A stretch of 64,000 bases of DNA from Lumbricus rubellus. Lineage: Eukaryota > Annelida > Clitellata > Crassiclitellata > Lumbricidae. A program made the translations under genes and the position numbers. The stretch spans positions 6,019,900 to 6,083,899 of the forward strand of contig OX243822.1 of assembly GCA_945859605.1 (NCBI GenBank), written 5' to 3'. Positions within the stretch are counted from its first letter, which is position 1, and each line of letters opens with the position of its first letter. Positions 34,425 to 44,959 of the stretch are shown in pieces. A model generated the notes under the pieces. It was given only the letters and a program-made list of their open reading frames with translations, searched no databases and was not told the DNA's origin.

Positions 34425-37082
34425 CGTAGAAGAGAGACTCAAGACAGTGTCATCTCAGTACTACTGAAAGCTAAAGCAGATGTCAATCAACAGGACTGCG
34501 AAGGCATGACGTCACTCATGATAGCTTCTGAAAACGGTTGTCACCATTTGGTTGTGATATTGCTGGATTTGAATTTATTCAAATTTGACTTGAATGTAAA
34601 AGATAAATATGGAGAAACTGCATTGACAAAAGCGGCCAGGATGCATCATACAGGCATCGTGAAAGCTTTACTGAATTCTGGGGCACGTGGTGACCTGGAA
34701 GATCATCGCGGATTTACAGCTCTACACTCGGCCCTGCATGACCCAAATGAATTCAAAAGTCTATTAAAACTATCTAAATATGGGTCGAAGGATGCTGAAC
34801 ATATAAATATTAACAGAAATGAAAAAGTTTTGCGCAAGTCTAAAAACAGAACTTTCGTTAGAATGAAAAATAGTTCAAATGGTGATCAGCACGGCAAGAA
34901 GAATCTTAAGAATACCATAATAGCGATTCTCACACGCAAAGGACTTCAGTTTCAAACTTTGGATTTTGCAAAGCATACACCGTTTCATTTCTCGGTGAAA
35001 TCTGAAATTGAGTCCACCAGAAGTGAGCCGAAAGTGCAGAAGAAACTTTATAAAATTATAAATAGAAACATTGTTCATAAAAAACGGCCATTCCAACTGG
35101 ACAAAGTAGACAGCCTATGGTCGCATGATCCGAGATGGCGACAGAAATCTCCATTGTTCTGGTTGGCCGCTCTTTGCATCGTGACAGCAGAACAGGGAAG
35201 CATTCAACCAGCAGTAACTGTTGTAGAGAGAATCGCGAGTCTTCGAGATAATAAGGGAAGAACTGTACTACATTATGCAGCAATTTTATCTGGATTTGGT
35301 CGATCGCCAGATGGTGGTTTAGGCCTAGTCTTCAAATCCCCAGAGCTCTTCAAAACTCTGTTGAAGTCGGGTTGCGAAATTGATGCCCAGGACATCTACA
35401 GACGAACACCCTTGCACTACCTGGATGCATCAAACAAAAACCTGCTGCTTAGACTTGTCGAACTCATAGGAATGAAGACAGCCACATGTACAGCGGATCA
35501 ATGGTTGACTTTTGGAGACAAATTAGAAAGGAAAGATATTGACGACAAGACGGTAACGGAATTGTGGAGTTTGAGGGATGCTGGACGAAGACGAAATAAA
35601 ATCAGAAGCGACTTTCGTAAAGCACTTACAGCTGCTGACCTTGGTACCAAAAGTTTTGATAATGACACAATGCGCATATTCAAAGGGGGCAGGAATAATT
35701 TTCAGACGGGTATTTCATGGACCATTTGGAGCAGCGATATCGCTGACTATGCATATCGAAATGCCTTGACATCAGATCTCACAAGGGAAATGCGTCGTTT
35801 CATTGAAAGGCTGGCAAAAGCAATCGAAAGAGAGGAGCCATGGTTTAAATGCAAACCTGTGTTAGTGGGAAGTGCCTTTGAAGGAACGAAAATCGACTCA
35901 CCAGATGAATTCGACTTTGATTTCATTCTCACCACATTTAGCGACTTAGTCGAAGTCATTGCGTCAGCGGTTGCTCCAGATGGTTTTGTTCATCTGAAGA
36001 AAAAGTCAGATGTTACTCTGCCAGAAGCTGATGAAAAAAGGTTCTTTGATAAAGAAGGGATCCTCAAGACAAACGAAATTAATTGCAGGTTACAAATCAT
36101 ACTAAGTAAAGTTCTCAGAGATCCATCTTTCTGGGACGATGAGCATCTGTTTGAATTAGCAGACTATGAAGACACACTAAAGAAGTTCGTCCGCTGCTAC
36201 GACAGACACAGGAATGGTGGCGATCAGAGTGACTTGACAGATCAGCGTTTTAATCCTGGCATATGCACAACTATACGACTTAAACAAACCCGATTACTCG
36301 AAGGACAATATCTACCGAAACATATATCACTGGATCTAGTTCCATGCATCCATGTGGACGGGTGGTGGCCAGACAAAGCAACGTCCGATATTAGTGATAT
36401 TTTGAAAGCTAAAGGGTGCAATCTGGTGTTTGATCAGCCGCAGCGTAAATATCCGTGGGTTCCATTTGGAGAGAATTACGCTAGAATCTCTTTTGCTCCA
36501 GCGGAAAGTCAAATAATCAGAGACAGTTCGCCCACAGCGAAGGCAGCCTACATGGTTTGCAAACATCTGATTAAAGACAAACCTCAAATGACTTATGTCC
36601 TGAAAACGTGTCTCTTATATTGCACAGAAGCACTAGATATTGAAAGTGAAAGGTCGCTTGATGAGAATACGAATTATGACGCGGTGACTCCAGAGAGTTT
36701 AAGTGTTTGGGTAGAGAAGATGATGCGGTGTTATCTTATGTTCTTTCTGCAAGACTTTTGTCCGTGCTACCTGATGCCATCGTTTTGTTTGCCTATCGGA
36801 GACTTCTTTAAATCCAATCACATGTCACTGCATGTAACTAACGAACATAATTACGAATTCTTGAACAAAGAGAAGCGAAGTTATCGTTGCCCGGTTCGCG
36901 AAGTCTACACTGACAACATCGACCTGTTTAGAAGAGTTTGTACCGGTACGAGCACAGTGATCCGTCTTCCAAAACCACAACCCTTTTGGGAAGACTTCAA
37001 TCGATATGAACTTATATTATCAGAGCTCAAAAACGAGAGTAGCCTAAGGAGAACAGAAAGTGAGGTCATGATGAAGAAGTAG
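34425..37082 (+). CDS. Ankyrin/cGAS-like gene 1, 3' part (nucleotidyltransferase half)
   Basis: 885 residues continuing gene 1 after the Polinton. Ankyrin repeats come first (CEGMTSLMIASENG, GETALTKAARMHHTGIVKAL, GFTALHSALHD, and RTVLHYAAILSGFG further on). A Mab-21/cGAS-type nucleotidyltransferase follows: GSAFEGTKIDSPDEFDFDFI with the acidic pair E-F-D, and HISLDLVPC supplying the third Asp (at 36,333). The C-terminal Mab-21 helical part includes KTCLLYCTEALD. The frame actually opens inside the terminal repeat (ATG 34,389), which adds 12 residues, the last two encoded by the target duplication. The split falls on a codon boundary and the two halves together match gene 2 from end to end (1,331 against 1,313 codons), with no stop or frameshift in either half. 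Confidence 0.92.
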   Translation, partial: RRRETQDSVISVLLKAKADVNQQDCEGMTSLMIASENGCHHLVVILLDLNLFKFDLNVKDKYGETALTKAARMHHTGIVKALLNSGARGDLEDHRGFTALHSALHDPNEFKSLLKLSKYGSKDAEHININRNEKVLRKSKNRTFVRMKNSSNGDQHGKKNLKNTIIAILTRKGLQFQTLDFAKHTPFHFSVKSEIESTRSEPKVQKKLYKIINRNIVHKKRPFQLDKVDSLWSHDPRWRQKSPLFWLAALCIVTAEQGSIQPAVTVVERIASLRDNKGRTVLHYAAILSGFGRSPDGGLGLVFKSPELFKTLLKSGCEIDAQDIYRRTPLHYLDASNKNLLLRLVELIGMKTATCTADQWLTFGDKLERKDIDDKTVTELWSLRDAGRRRNKIRSDFRKALTAADLGTKSFDNDTMRIFKGGRNNFQTGISWTIWSSDIADYAYRNALTSDLTREMRRFIERLAKAIEREEPWFKCKPVLVGSAFEGTKIDSPDEFDFDFILTTFSDLVEVIASAVAPDGFVHLKKKSDVTLPEADEKRFFDKEGILKTNEINCRLQIILSKVLRDPSFWDDEHLFELADYEDTLKKFVRCYDRHRNGGDQSDLTDQRFNPGICTTIRLKQTRLLEGQYLPKHISLDLVPCIHVDGWWPDKATSDISDILKAKGCNLVFDQPQRKYPWVPFGENYARISFAPAESQIIRDSSPTAKAAYMVCKHLIKDKPQMTYVLKTCLLYCTEALDIESERSLDENTNYDAVTPESLSVWVEKMMRCYLMFFLQDFCPCYLMPSFCLPIGDFFKSNHMSLHVTNEHNYEFLNKEKRSYRCPVREVYTDNIDLFRRVCTGTSTVIRLPKPQPFWEDFNRYELILSELKNESSLRRTESEVMMKK

Positions 37083-37269
37083 AGAATGTAAAGGAAATGA
37101 AAGAGGAGTTGACACGCTTTGAAGAAAGAGGATGAGATGGTGACAAATGACAATGACTTTTAGAAATTAACTTTGATGGAGACTAGAGTTTCTTTCTAAC
37201 TCAGACGATTTTTGTGAAACGATCACTATAAAAACACTCTTTGCATTTCTTGTTCGAACATTTAGTTAA
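37083..37269. other. Gene 1 3' flank
   Basis: A short purine-rich stretch after the gene 1 stop, then AT-rich DNA ending at the TTAA site (37,266-37,269) of the piggyBac-like element. No clear AATAAA signal is seen. Confidence 0.4.
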
Positions 37270-38966
37270 CCCTCAAGTGACCAACTGGGGTCCCCCGGGA
37301 CCCCAGCACTGTTTCGGCTCGTGCTACTTATTTGCTAATCAGTATGTTTTAACGACGTTTTATGAATTTGTCACTTGGACATCGCTCATTATTTACATCT
37401 AATAAAATCCGGTTTAACTTTTGCGGTTATTTTTTAAATATAAAATATCTGGTGGGGTGCCACGGGACCCCAGCCTTAGGAGGATTTTTCCTATGGAACT
37501 GAACGCTATTTTTTGAAAAGCGAGAATTTATCCAGTACGATTTAGTGCAAAAGAAGCAATACAGACAATTCTGGAATATAGTTTGGCGTTGGAAAACGCT
37601 ATAGCACGAACAATGACCATGTCCAGGACACAATTTCGTGCATCCTGGAGTACCGGTACATCGGATTTTGCAACAAGGCAATTGAGCATAAAACACTTCA
37701 TATGTCGCTGAAAGGCGTTAGGCTACCTAAGAAAAATGTTTTCTGCTCAGTATCATTTCCAAGGAATTTCTTCCTGGTAAGCTTACAAGTCTGTGAGTGG
37801 ATGATCTTACTGTGGCAGGTGTAACTTCAGGCAGCACATAAAGTTCAAACCTGCAAACTATGATATCAAGATATGGTGTGCTGTGATGCTGTCACTTCAT
37901 AACCATTGACATGCAGTATATACCCGGGCAGTGACAGAGGGAACAGCGTGAGACAAGTCAAGCAAGAGTTGTGAAACATCTTGTATCACCATTCACCATG
38001 GCGACACAGTGGCAGAAACGTTGTACCAGATAAAAAAATTCATATATAGGGAATGAAGGCCAGGCATGGGGCGCCAGGTAATTTTTTTGCATTTCATGAC
38101 CAACCTACTCTTGTTGGTTATCATTTATTCCTAAGCCAGGCACAGCTGTGCTGTTTATTCACTCTGCAGCACGATGCCACCACTTATGCCTAGATGAACA
38201 ACAAGCCAGAAGTAACCCTCCATAACAATATAACCAAAAGTGGTGTTGACAATTATTACGTATCACCGGGCTATAATGTGCACCATAAGAAGAAAGTCAA
38301 CCGTTGGTCCATGACGATGTTTTTCAACATCCTCGACATCACTGGAATTGCTTCTTACAATAATTATGTGTCTCAGTAATAATAATCCAGATTGGAAGAT
38401 CTCGCAGAGATCATGGCGTCGACGTACCTTCTTGACAGTAATTGGATATGCCATGGTAGCACCTCATATGGCATAGCAAGCAGTGATTCATACAAACTAA
38501 GCACCAATCAGCTCTGCGATAAAGAGCTGTGGTGTAGAAATTCAATCCTGGCAGCCATGGTCAACTTCGACGTGAAACGCCGATTTAGTGTTCGCGCAGT
38601 AGTCGGGAGCGCTTCTGAGTAGTTTCAATTGACGCTGAGTAGAGCATTAATAGTCTGGCCGATTATAATTAGATGGCAATAAATACCAAAAATCGCTCAG
38701 TGTAGGGAGCTCTTGCTCAGCACTTCGACGTGAAACTTCAATTTAGTGTCCGCGCAGTAGTCGGGAGCGCTTCTGAGTAGTTATTATGATGAGCGCCATA
38801 GCAAGTTCACATCAAACAAACAATAAACTGCCATAACTTGAACTAAAGCAACATAAAATGAAGTTTCAACAAGCGAATAAAGCACTGAACGTGTTATCGA
38901 CTATTGGGGTCCCACGGGACCCCAGTTGGTCATATTAGGGAGTAAAATATGTTGGTCGCATGAGGG
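37270..38966 (+). mobile_element. Decayed piggyBac-like transposon in a TTAA site
   Basis: Flanked by TTAA at 37,266-37,269 and 38,967-38,970. Termini are inverted: CCCTCA...GACCAACTGGGGTCCC at the left and GGGACCCCAGTTGGTC...TGAGGG at the right, each with an inner GGGGTCCC/GGGACCCC palindrome. Internally 38,194-38,379 retains a piggyBac transposase fragment. SINE family 1 tail fragments lie at about 38,550-38,625 and 38,700-38,785 (both with CGGGAGCGCTTCTGAGTAG). It inserted about 190 bp downstream of gene 1. Confidence 0.85.
38194..38379 (+). pseudogene. piggyBac transposase fragment
   Basis: 61 codons resembling the C-terminal catalytic region of piggyBac transposases: KPEV...NNITKSGVDNY corresponds to the conserved N-x-TKGGVD segment with its last catalytic Asp, and VNRWSMTMFFNILDITGIAS matches the following RRWPM-x-[IF]-FN-[LI]-[LI]-[ND] block. 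The upstream part of the transposase is not recognisable, so the element is non-autonomous. Confidence 0.75.
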
Positions 38967-38970
38967 TTAA

Positions 38971-39160
38971 ATCGACTCTTCACATCTTACTTGTTCTATA
39001 GCGAATTATGGCACTTCCATATAGGCCTACATGCATCGATGGAGAATTTATAATCCACAGCAAAAAATCAACCACATAATTTTATTTGTCTCAGAAATTC
39101 TTTTAAAGTCCAAAACTGCTGATAAATGGTTTGATCACAGTTTAGCTACCACCAAGAAGC
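38971..39160. repeat. Gene-family 3' flank, copy 1
   Basis: Similar to 51,800-51,935 downstream of gene 2 (CAGCAAAAAATCAACCACA against CAGCAAAAATCAACCACA, and TTTAGCTACCACCAAGAAG against CCGTTACCATCAAGAAG). This shows that gene 1 and gene 2 were duplicated together with their downstream DNA. Confidence 0.65.
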
Positions 39161-39286
39161 GGACTACGACGACCTCGAACAATTCTTTTGAACAACCCTT
39201 CTGACTTGACACAGCGCTCGTAAATAATCGGGTGCCCTGTGCTTGGCTTTCAAGTCGCGCTGTAGAAATTTAGAGATTACGATTAC
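39161..39286 (+). repeat. SINE family 2, third copy
   Basis: Body with TTGACACAGCGCTCG and TGGCTTTCAAGTCGCGCTGTAG, ending GATTACGATTAC. It is flanked by GAAGC (39,156-39,160 and 39,287-39,291). The homologous place beside gene 2 (about 51,937) has no insert and serves as the empty site. Confidence 0.7.
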
Positions 39287-39291
39287 GAAGC

Positions 39292-39520
39292 AGCTCAGGT
39301 AGTGAAGATGTTGCGATGTTATCCGACGTTCTTTCTGTCATGTTTTGTTGCTAATCGGACACTTATGAAAATCCAACCACATGTCTTGACATGGAACTGA
39401 ATAGAATTCTTTAAATGAAGATACTAAGCAAAGTTATCGCTCACGATGCCAACTTCGAGCTTTTTATGAGAATTTACGGAGATATTTCTATTCAGAAATC
39501 TCCTCCGTTGTGTGTAAGTT
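39292..39520 (+). pseudogene. Decayed 3' fragment of an ankyrin/cGAS-like gene
   Basis: The sequence TGCGATGTTATCCGACGTTC and TGAAAATCCAACCACATGTC correspond to the C-terminal coding region of genes 1 and 2 (compare 36,724 and 36,810). Further on CGATGCCAACTTCGAGCTTT matches 51,518. Frames are broken and the middle is deleted. A sister remnant lies at 51,945-52,150, so this fragment already followed the gene before the two units were duplicated. Confidence 0.7.
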
Positions 39521-40134
39521 TCGTTCATGATGAATTCTTTATGATGCGATGTTGAGCTCGTTTTTTCACAATTAGCACTGAATTTCACAAATTATACTAT
39601 TAATATTTTAAAAAATATATTTAACTAGATAAGGATATTAATCATTGTTTATATTGACGATTTTGTTTATGAATTGATCATGCATCCTGCGATTTTAACC
39701 CCATAGTGAACTCAATGTTTTTGTATAGGCTATCATACTAAATTAATGATGATCAACTCATTGGAATTGTTTTGGGGTTTTGTAGGCTAGAGATGTAGCA
39801 TGGGTTTCTACGTTCCAAGAAAATAAGCACAATGCAAACCACCACTCTTTCCAGCATAGGCCTATTGTTAAATCTTCATGTTTTGTTCAGTTGATATGCC
39901 TGCGTTCAGGAACTCATGCCTCTCTAGCTTCATTCACTGAGGAGTTGTAGGTAAGACTTACTCGACAAGATCCAGTTTTAACTATAATAGACCACTGTCA
40001 AGATATTTCGTTTCCGTCTATATAGTAGGCCTAACGAGGCTAGACTTGTGAACTTGGCTTGGCATCTTCCAATGAACTGCAGAAGAGAAGCTTGGGTTTC
40101 TATGTCCTTGAAAACCTTTATTTTATCTTTTAGT
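39521..40134. other. AT-rich intergenic DNA homologous to 52,150-52,760
   Basis: Shares runs such as GCGTTCAGGAACTCATGCCTC (against 52,541) and AACGAGGC.AGACTTGTG (against 52,663). No gene is seen. This marks the right part of the duplicated gene unit. Confidence 0.55.
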
Positions 40135-40380
40135 TCCTCCTACTAGAACGGCTATGGCTCAGTCCCGTTCCTTTACATTAATTGACCCCTCGCTTTGGAA
40201 CACGCTGCCTCTATCAACTCGATCTCAACTAGGCTACTTACTGGTAATCCATCATCCTCGTTTTCTGTTCTCAAAATCTATTTCTTCTCTCGTGGCCTTG
40301 TGCATTGGGAGCACCTCTGAACGGTTCTCCCCAGTAGAAGTGCTTTATAAATGTTTTTATACAATACAATACATTGGCAT
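40135..40380 (+). mobile_element. LINE 3' end fragment (CR1/L2-like)
   Basis: A short frame ends with RSFTLIDPSLWNTLPLSTR, the motif found at the extreme C-terminus of many CR1/L2/Jockey-type reverse transcriptases. It is followed by a 3' tail GGGAGCACCTCTGAACGG...AGTAGAAGTGCTTTATAAATG and an ATACA simple repeat. The tail forms a stem (GAGCACCTCT with AGAAGTGCT) and is shared with the SINE family 1 copies. The rest of the LINE is absent (5' truncation). Confidence 0.65.
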
Positions 40381-40429
40381 TAGCCAATGTAGAACCTCTT
40401 GCACAAAGTGAGAACCACGATCAGTTTTG

Positions 40430-42100
40430 ACGTGAAATTGTCAATGAACTCGCTCAACCCCTCAACCCGAAGGCATGCAACTCAGACAACATTGTTCGAA
40501 GATGCAAACCATATCAGCTCCAAGCACCGACACGGAGTCGGATCGAGTAATCACCATGCAGTGACAGGTTGGTCTGACCAAGCAAGGCCGACGGCAGGAT
40601 TTAGTTTCTGGGGGTGTTTACTCGATGATGAGCAAGCAACCGAACTAACTGACTGAGGGGTTTGGAGAAGTATCGTCAAATGAAATCTTTTCAGAATTTC
40701 AACAGTTTCCACCATATCACCATGATATTAGAATTAGATCATCGATTTGATCTAATCTTTTGTTAAATTTCACATAGAAATAAGAGCTTAAAAATGAAAT
40801 CCACCTTATATCTCACATCGTGTGTTGGTAAATCCATTATTTCATTTTTAAAGTATTTAATTTAAGGAGGCGTTCAACCACCCAAAACACCCCACCTCTA
40901 AATTCGGACTTGTGACCAAGGACTTCTGTGTAGCAGCTTTGGACACAGGTATGAGGTTAACATGTTCCAAAGACCCGAGCAGACCCATGCACTTACCCTG
41001 CACTGTGGCAGTCATGCTTCGCTAATGCCTACTTCAGTCACTCTCAATCTGCATACGAGCGTAACCTACTAGAGTAGCCTAGGCCTATATTTGAATTCAG
41101 TTGAAGCATATACAGCCTGAGAAAAGGACCAGCACTTTAAATTCACGTTAAGTTGTAACGTCTCATGTTAGAACTTAGCGTGAATTGAAAGTGCTGGTCC
41201 TTTTGTGCATTCGTATCACGTAGAATAAAGTGCTTAACCTGTGGGCAGTTCTAAGATTTCAAACATGTGTGGTTCCAATCGGTTGCGAAGACAAACCCAT
41301 GATATCACCCAAAGAGACTCTTTAGCAAAATGAGTTCTACCAAACGGATTTGGTGATCAAAGATGCGCGTCGCTAAGGGACAAACACACTAGTCTTGGCA
41401 ATGCTTGGAACAGTAAACGAGTCATAGCCACTTCGGTTTATTTACTTCAGAAATGTTTATCTGCTGCATGACTTAGCCTATATTGCTCATGACAGTTCTG
41501 TACTCGCCGGTCTTCAAGTCTATGCGATCTTGAAAAAGCTGACTTTATTATGTCTACTCTTCAACGACGCTTTAGTGGATTTAGTTTTTAAAAAAACAGA
41601 GCATGACAAATTGAGTAGTAGCAGAGATTTTTGTCTAAAAGGCGACTTCTACAGAAGAGAACTCAACCTGAAATCGACTAGAATGCTTTAATAACAGGTT
41701 GTAGAAAATCATTAACTTGCTACAATTGCTTGCAAAGGCCGGGAGAAATTCCTGAGTGAGATTCCTCAGCGAAAAACTATTTCGGACGCAACGGCCATCT
41801 GTTAATTATTGTCCAGCAAAATCGTCGACCCTTGGATTCCCGTACAACAAGACAGAAGGTAGGCCTAATAGAATGTGCTTATTCGCGGCTATAGCGTCGC
41901 GTCAAGGCTAGTGCGAACGCGGGTGCAGGTCAGTGAGCTCTTGTTGGCAGAGGTGTAGGAGTATAATTATTCGATGCCGTGGGGCTTGAAGGTTGCGGGT
42001 TTCAATCAGCCTCATGCCGCCGCGTAGTAGGGACCCTGATCAAGTCCTTCACTTGCAATTTCTCATACGCTTCGGCGCGAAACTCCGCTTTAAAGCCCTC
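40430..42100. repeat. Segmental duplication, copy B (diverged, partial)
   Basis: Lower-similarity copy of parts of 1,110-2,830. Shared segments are CTCAACCCGAAGGCATG and CAGACAACATTGTTCGAAG (40,458-40,502), GTAGAATAAAGTGCTTAACCTGTG (41,219), GATAGTTCTGTACTCG-like text (41,490), and ACAAGACAGAAGGTAGGCC (41,848). No gene is seen. Confidence 0.6.
41122..41204. repeat. Foldback hairpin, 33-bp arms
   Basis: Arms at 41,122-41,154 and 41,172-41,204 (AAAAGGACCAGCACTTT and AAAGTGCTGGTCCTTTT at the outer ends) pair with two mismatches around a 17-nt loop. It is absent from copies A and C at the corresponding place, so it is either a tiny MITE or a local inverted duplication. Confidence 0.75.
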
Positions 42101-42110
42101 CCTAAAGGGC
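41962..42110 (+). repeat. tRNA-derived SINE (family 1), plus orientation
   Basis: GTTGCGGGTTTCAATC (degenerate B box), GTAGGGACC, CAAGTCCTTCACTTGCAATT and CTTCGGCGCGAAACTCCG appear in the family order. The 3' tail is lost. Confidence 0.6.
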
Positions 42111-43173
42111 TTATTTTAACGTGCAGCTGAACACGAAGGGTGTAGTTGAGAAAGACAGTTGTGCAGTTGAAAATCAGATCTTGGGCAGTTACTTTTAGCC
42201 TAATTGCATGAACCAACGAAAAGTTTGTGGTAAAAAGTTAGACACAAACATGATAGTAACTCAGAGTGAAAATCTATGAGGAGGATTTATTAGGGTGGTG
42301 TTTATGTTGAGGAAAAGAGTAGCTTATTGAAATTTGGCGTAAACTATAGATATGGCGATTACACATGCAATTTTGAAGTCAAGTTTAAACCCGATTTGAC
42401 TAAGGTCACCCGTGTGCATGAAGTAAGAGCGGGGGAAATGGGTGATGAGAGAAGATAAGGTTCCGCTAATAGTCACACCTACATGTACGCTGCAGACAAC
42501 AGAATTTGCATTAAAATGTATGGGTGTATGCAGATTCAAGGCCTGCTGTAGGTTGAAATCCTAATAAAGTTGCAGAGGTCTAGGGTTATCCTTCAGACCA
42601 CAATGCCAAATTCTTGGCCACCGTAACCGACTTTTGCTTGCTTTTGCAACTTGCCCTGACAAGCTGAAGCAGGAAAGTACGTAGGCCTACACAGTCAGAC
42701 AAATAAAGCAGACAGGTCTAATAAGTAATAACCACCGTAGCACCACGCCGTCTCCTCGGCTTGACCTTCCCGGATTTTGACCTGGCACATGAACGAAAAC
42801 GGCAGCTCTGGCTATTGCGGACTTGATTTGATATAGCGCCGGTGAATAAGCTGGTCTCCCTGACGTGGCTTTTGTGGGTGCTGAAAAATTCTCGAAGATT
42901 TACATTACACATTACATTACAATATTATTATAACAACCCAAGAACCTAACTGGAGAGAAGCGATGAGAAGAAAAGAATCAGGCATACATCCAGACTGAGC
43001 CAGCCTTTCAGTCACACAGGCTATCCGATAATTATAGTGACATGATGTAGCCTACGTTAATGCATGCTAAAACTTGTCCCCAAATTCTTCTTACTATTGG
43101 CTATCTCCATATTTCACGCACCCTTATGTGACTCTCCCAAAGTCACTATCCTCATAATCTCACAAGTAGCCTA
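42111..43173. other. Intergenic, no gene recognised
   Basis: AT-rich DNA with short unsupported frames. A diverged SINE family 2 relative may lie at about 42,823-42,915 (GCCGGTGAATAAGCTGGTCT, ACGTGGCTTTT, then ATTACA repeats). Confidence 0.4.
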
Positions 43174-43873
43174 TATCGCCGCCCTAGAGTTATAATGCTC
43201 TATCATAGCTTTTGGCGAAACCGAGAAAAACGACTTTAAATTTTGGTCACTGTTTTAGGCCCAAAATTATTAATTTCATTGTTTTGCAGTATAATTCTAT
43301 CATTTTTAGATTCCTGCCAGTGACTTGTTTTGAAAAAATATATATTTTGTTGAACAAAAGTAAAAAATATAGAAAAATTTAAGAAAATGCAAAAATATAT
43401 GTTATAGCAAAAAGTTTCGATCAGACATAGTAAATTTGACCACGTAAAGTAGGCTAATGCACGAAGTATTTATTCTAATCGCGTCTTCAGTATTATATTG
43501 CTCTATCATACACTGCGAGTAGCCTATGCTTTTGCTCTAACTCAGCGTAATGGTTTCGCCTATGATGATGATAGAGCATTTATACCCTGAAATTTTTTAT
43601 TCAGTGAAACTTTGCTCTATCATAGTCAAAAGCAGCCTTGTGATTGGCTGCCGACGAGTAATGATAGAGCATTATAACCCTAAGAAAGTCTAGATTGGAA
43701 ACAGTTTCGCAAGATAAAGCTTTTAAATACTGACTTATAACTAAGAAACGACCGCTTCATTCAGCTAGCTTCTTTGTCTAATGATAGAGCAAATGCTACC
43801 CTGATGAAATTGATACCAAACTCGATTTTTTCAAAAATTCATGATAGGGCATTATAACTCTCAGGCGGCGATA
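43174..43873. mobile_element. 700-bp MITE with TGCTCTATCAT subterminal repeats
   Basis: Ends are inverted: TATCGCCGCCCTAGAGTTAT at the left and ATAACTCTCAGGCGGCGATA at the right, continuing into ATGCTCTATCAT/ATGATAGGGCAT, about 33 bp per arm. The 11-mer TGCTCTATCAT or its complement ATGATAGAGCA recurs at least seven more times inside, in both orientations. Interior repeats of the terminal motif suggest transposase-binding sites. There is no coding capacity. The family and target duplication (possibly TA) are unclear. Confidence 0.75.
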
Positions 43874-43918
43874 ATATTTGTTGTTGAAGTAGTCTCTCAC
43901 ACAGGAGCTGAGACTTAA

Positions 43919-44959
43919 CACTCGAGTGCCCAAGGTATTTTTTGGTACATGAAGGCCCAAGGGGGGGGTCCGCGCGGACCCCAGCGTTTTATGTTAATAT
44001 CTTGAGAACGGATTGGAATATCGTTACAGAGTTTAGTTCTGTGTGATCCCAAGTGAATTTGCAATCGATTGGTGTATCTTATATCACAATAACACCACCT
44101 GGTGTTAAATAATAGTGTAAAATCTCGTGATACACATTTTATGCTTGCTTGCGTTATTTACCGAAGGAAGCCTAGCGTTTTCATGCTAATATCTTGAGAA
44201 GGGATTGGAATATCGTTATAGAATTTAGTTCAGTGTAATCCCAAATGAATTTGCAATCGATGGATGTATTCTATAGCACAATAACACCACCTGGTGTAAA
44301 CTAATAGTGTAAAAATCTCGTTATACACATGTTATGCTTGCTTGCGTTATTTACCAAAGGAAGCCTATGTCTGGCGCGTCCACATGCCATTCAGCTGCTC
44401 TCATTTCCAGCTATCGAAGGACCAGTAGCATTATGGTATACTAAATCGTAATCGCAATTGTAAATTTGTGTAAATTGTTTTCGCGTAACCTTGACAGAAT
44501 GGTTGCCACCGTTTGTATGAACTGTCCTATGCCATCCGTTTTGACGCAAGCCTGTTGTATGCAATTATTGCTTTGATAGGCCTACACAGACTTGCAGAAT
44601 TTCAAATTCTATGCTGCAAACATAGGCCAAACATAGTGCTGCAATGTCAGTAATTCTAAGTTCAACAATTTGTATGAATCTTTCTTTCATATAACGTGCG
44701 CTGACCATTTATTTATTGACCAGTAACCATGCGCTTGTATGAATATCAGCCGCGTATCATGGGGTACCCTTAGTATATTCCGTGGTTGTGGGGTGCAGGG
44801 TAGGACAATACTCACGCAAAATATACCATTCTATGCCCAAATGGTTGCTCTAGGAATACCTAAAAGCATTTATGCAGATCCACAGCCTTAAAAAAGTTAT
44901 CCGGGAAAAACAGGCCTGGGGTCCGGTCGGACCCCCCCCCCCCCTTGGGCACTCGAGGG
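43919..44959. mobile_element. piggyBac-like MITE in a TTAA site
   Basis: Flanked by TTAA at 43,915-43,918 and 44,960-44,963. Termini are inverted (ACTCGAGTGCCCAAGG and CCTTGGGCACTCGAGGGT), with inner GGTCCGCGCGGACC and GGTCCGGTCGGACC palindromes. This is the same organisation as the element at 37,270-38,966. Inside, a roughly 185-bp unit is repeated in tandem (starting near 43,992 and 44,178; both with ATATCTTGAGAA and AATAACACCACCTGGTGT). There is no transposase. Confidence 0.85.

Noticed and set aside
37427..37696. Cys-rich minus-strand frame as a piggyBac zinc-finger tail
   Set aside because: It is on the opposite strand from the transposase fragment at 38,194-38,379 and does not fit the spacing of that domain convincingly.
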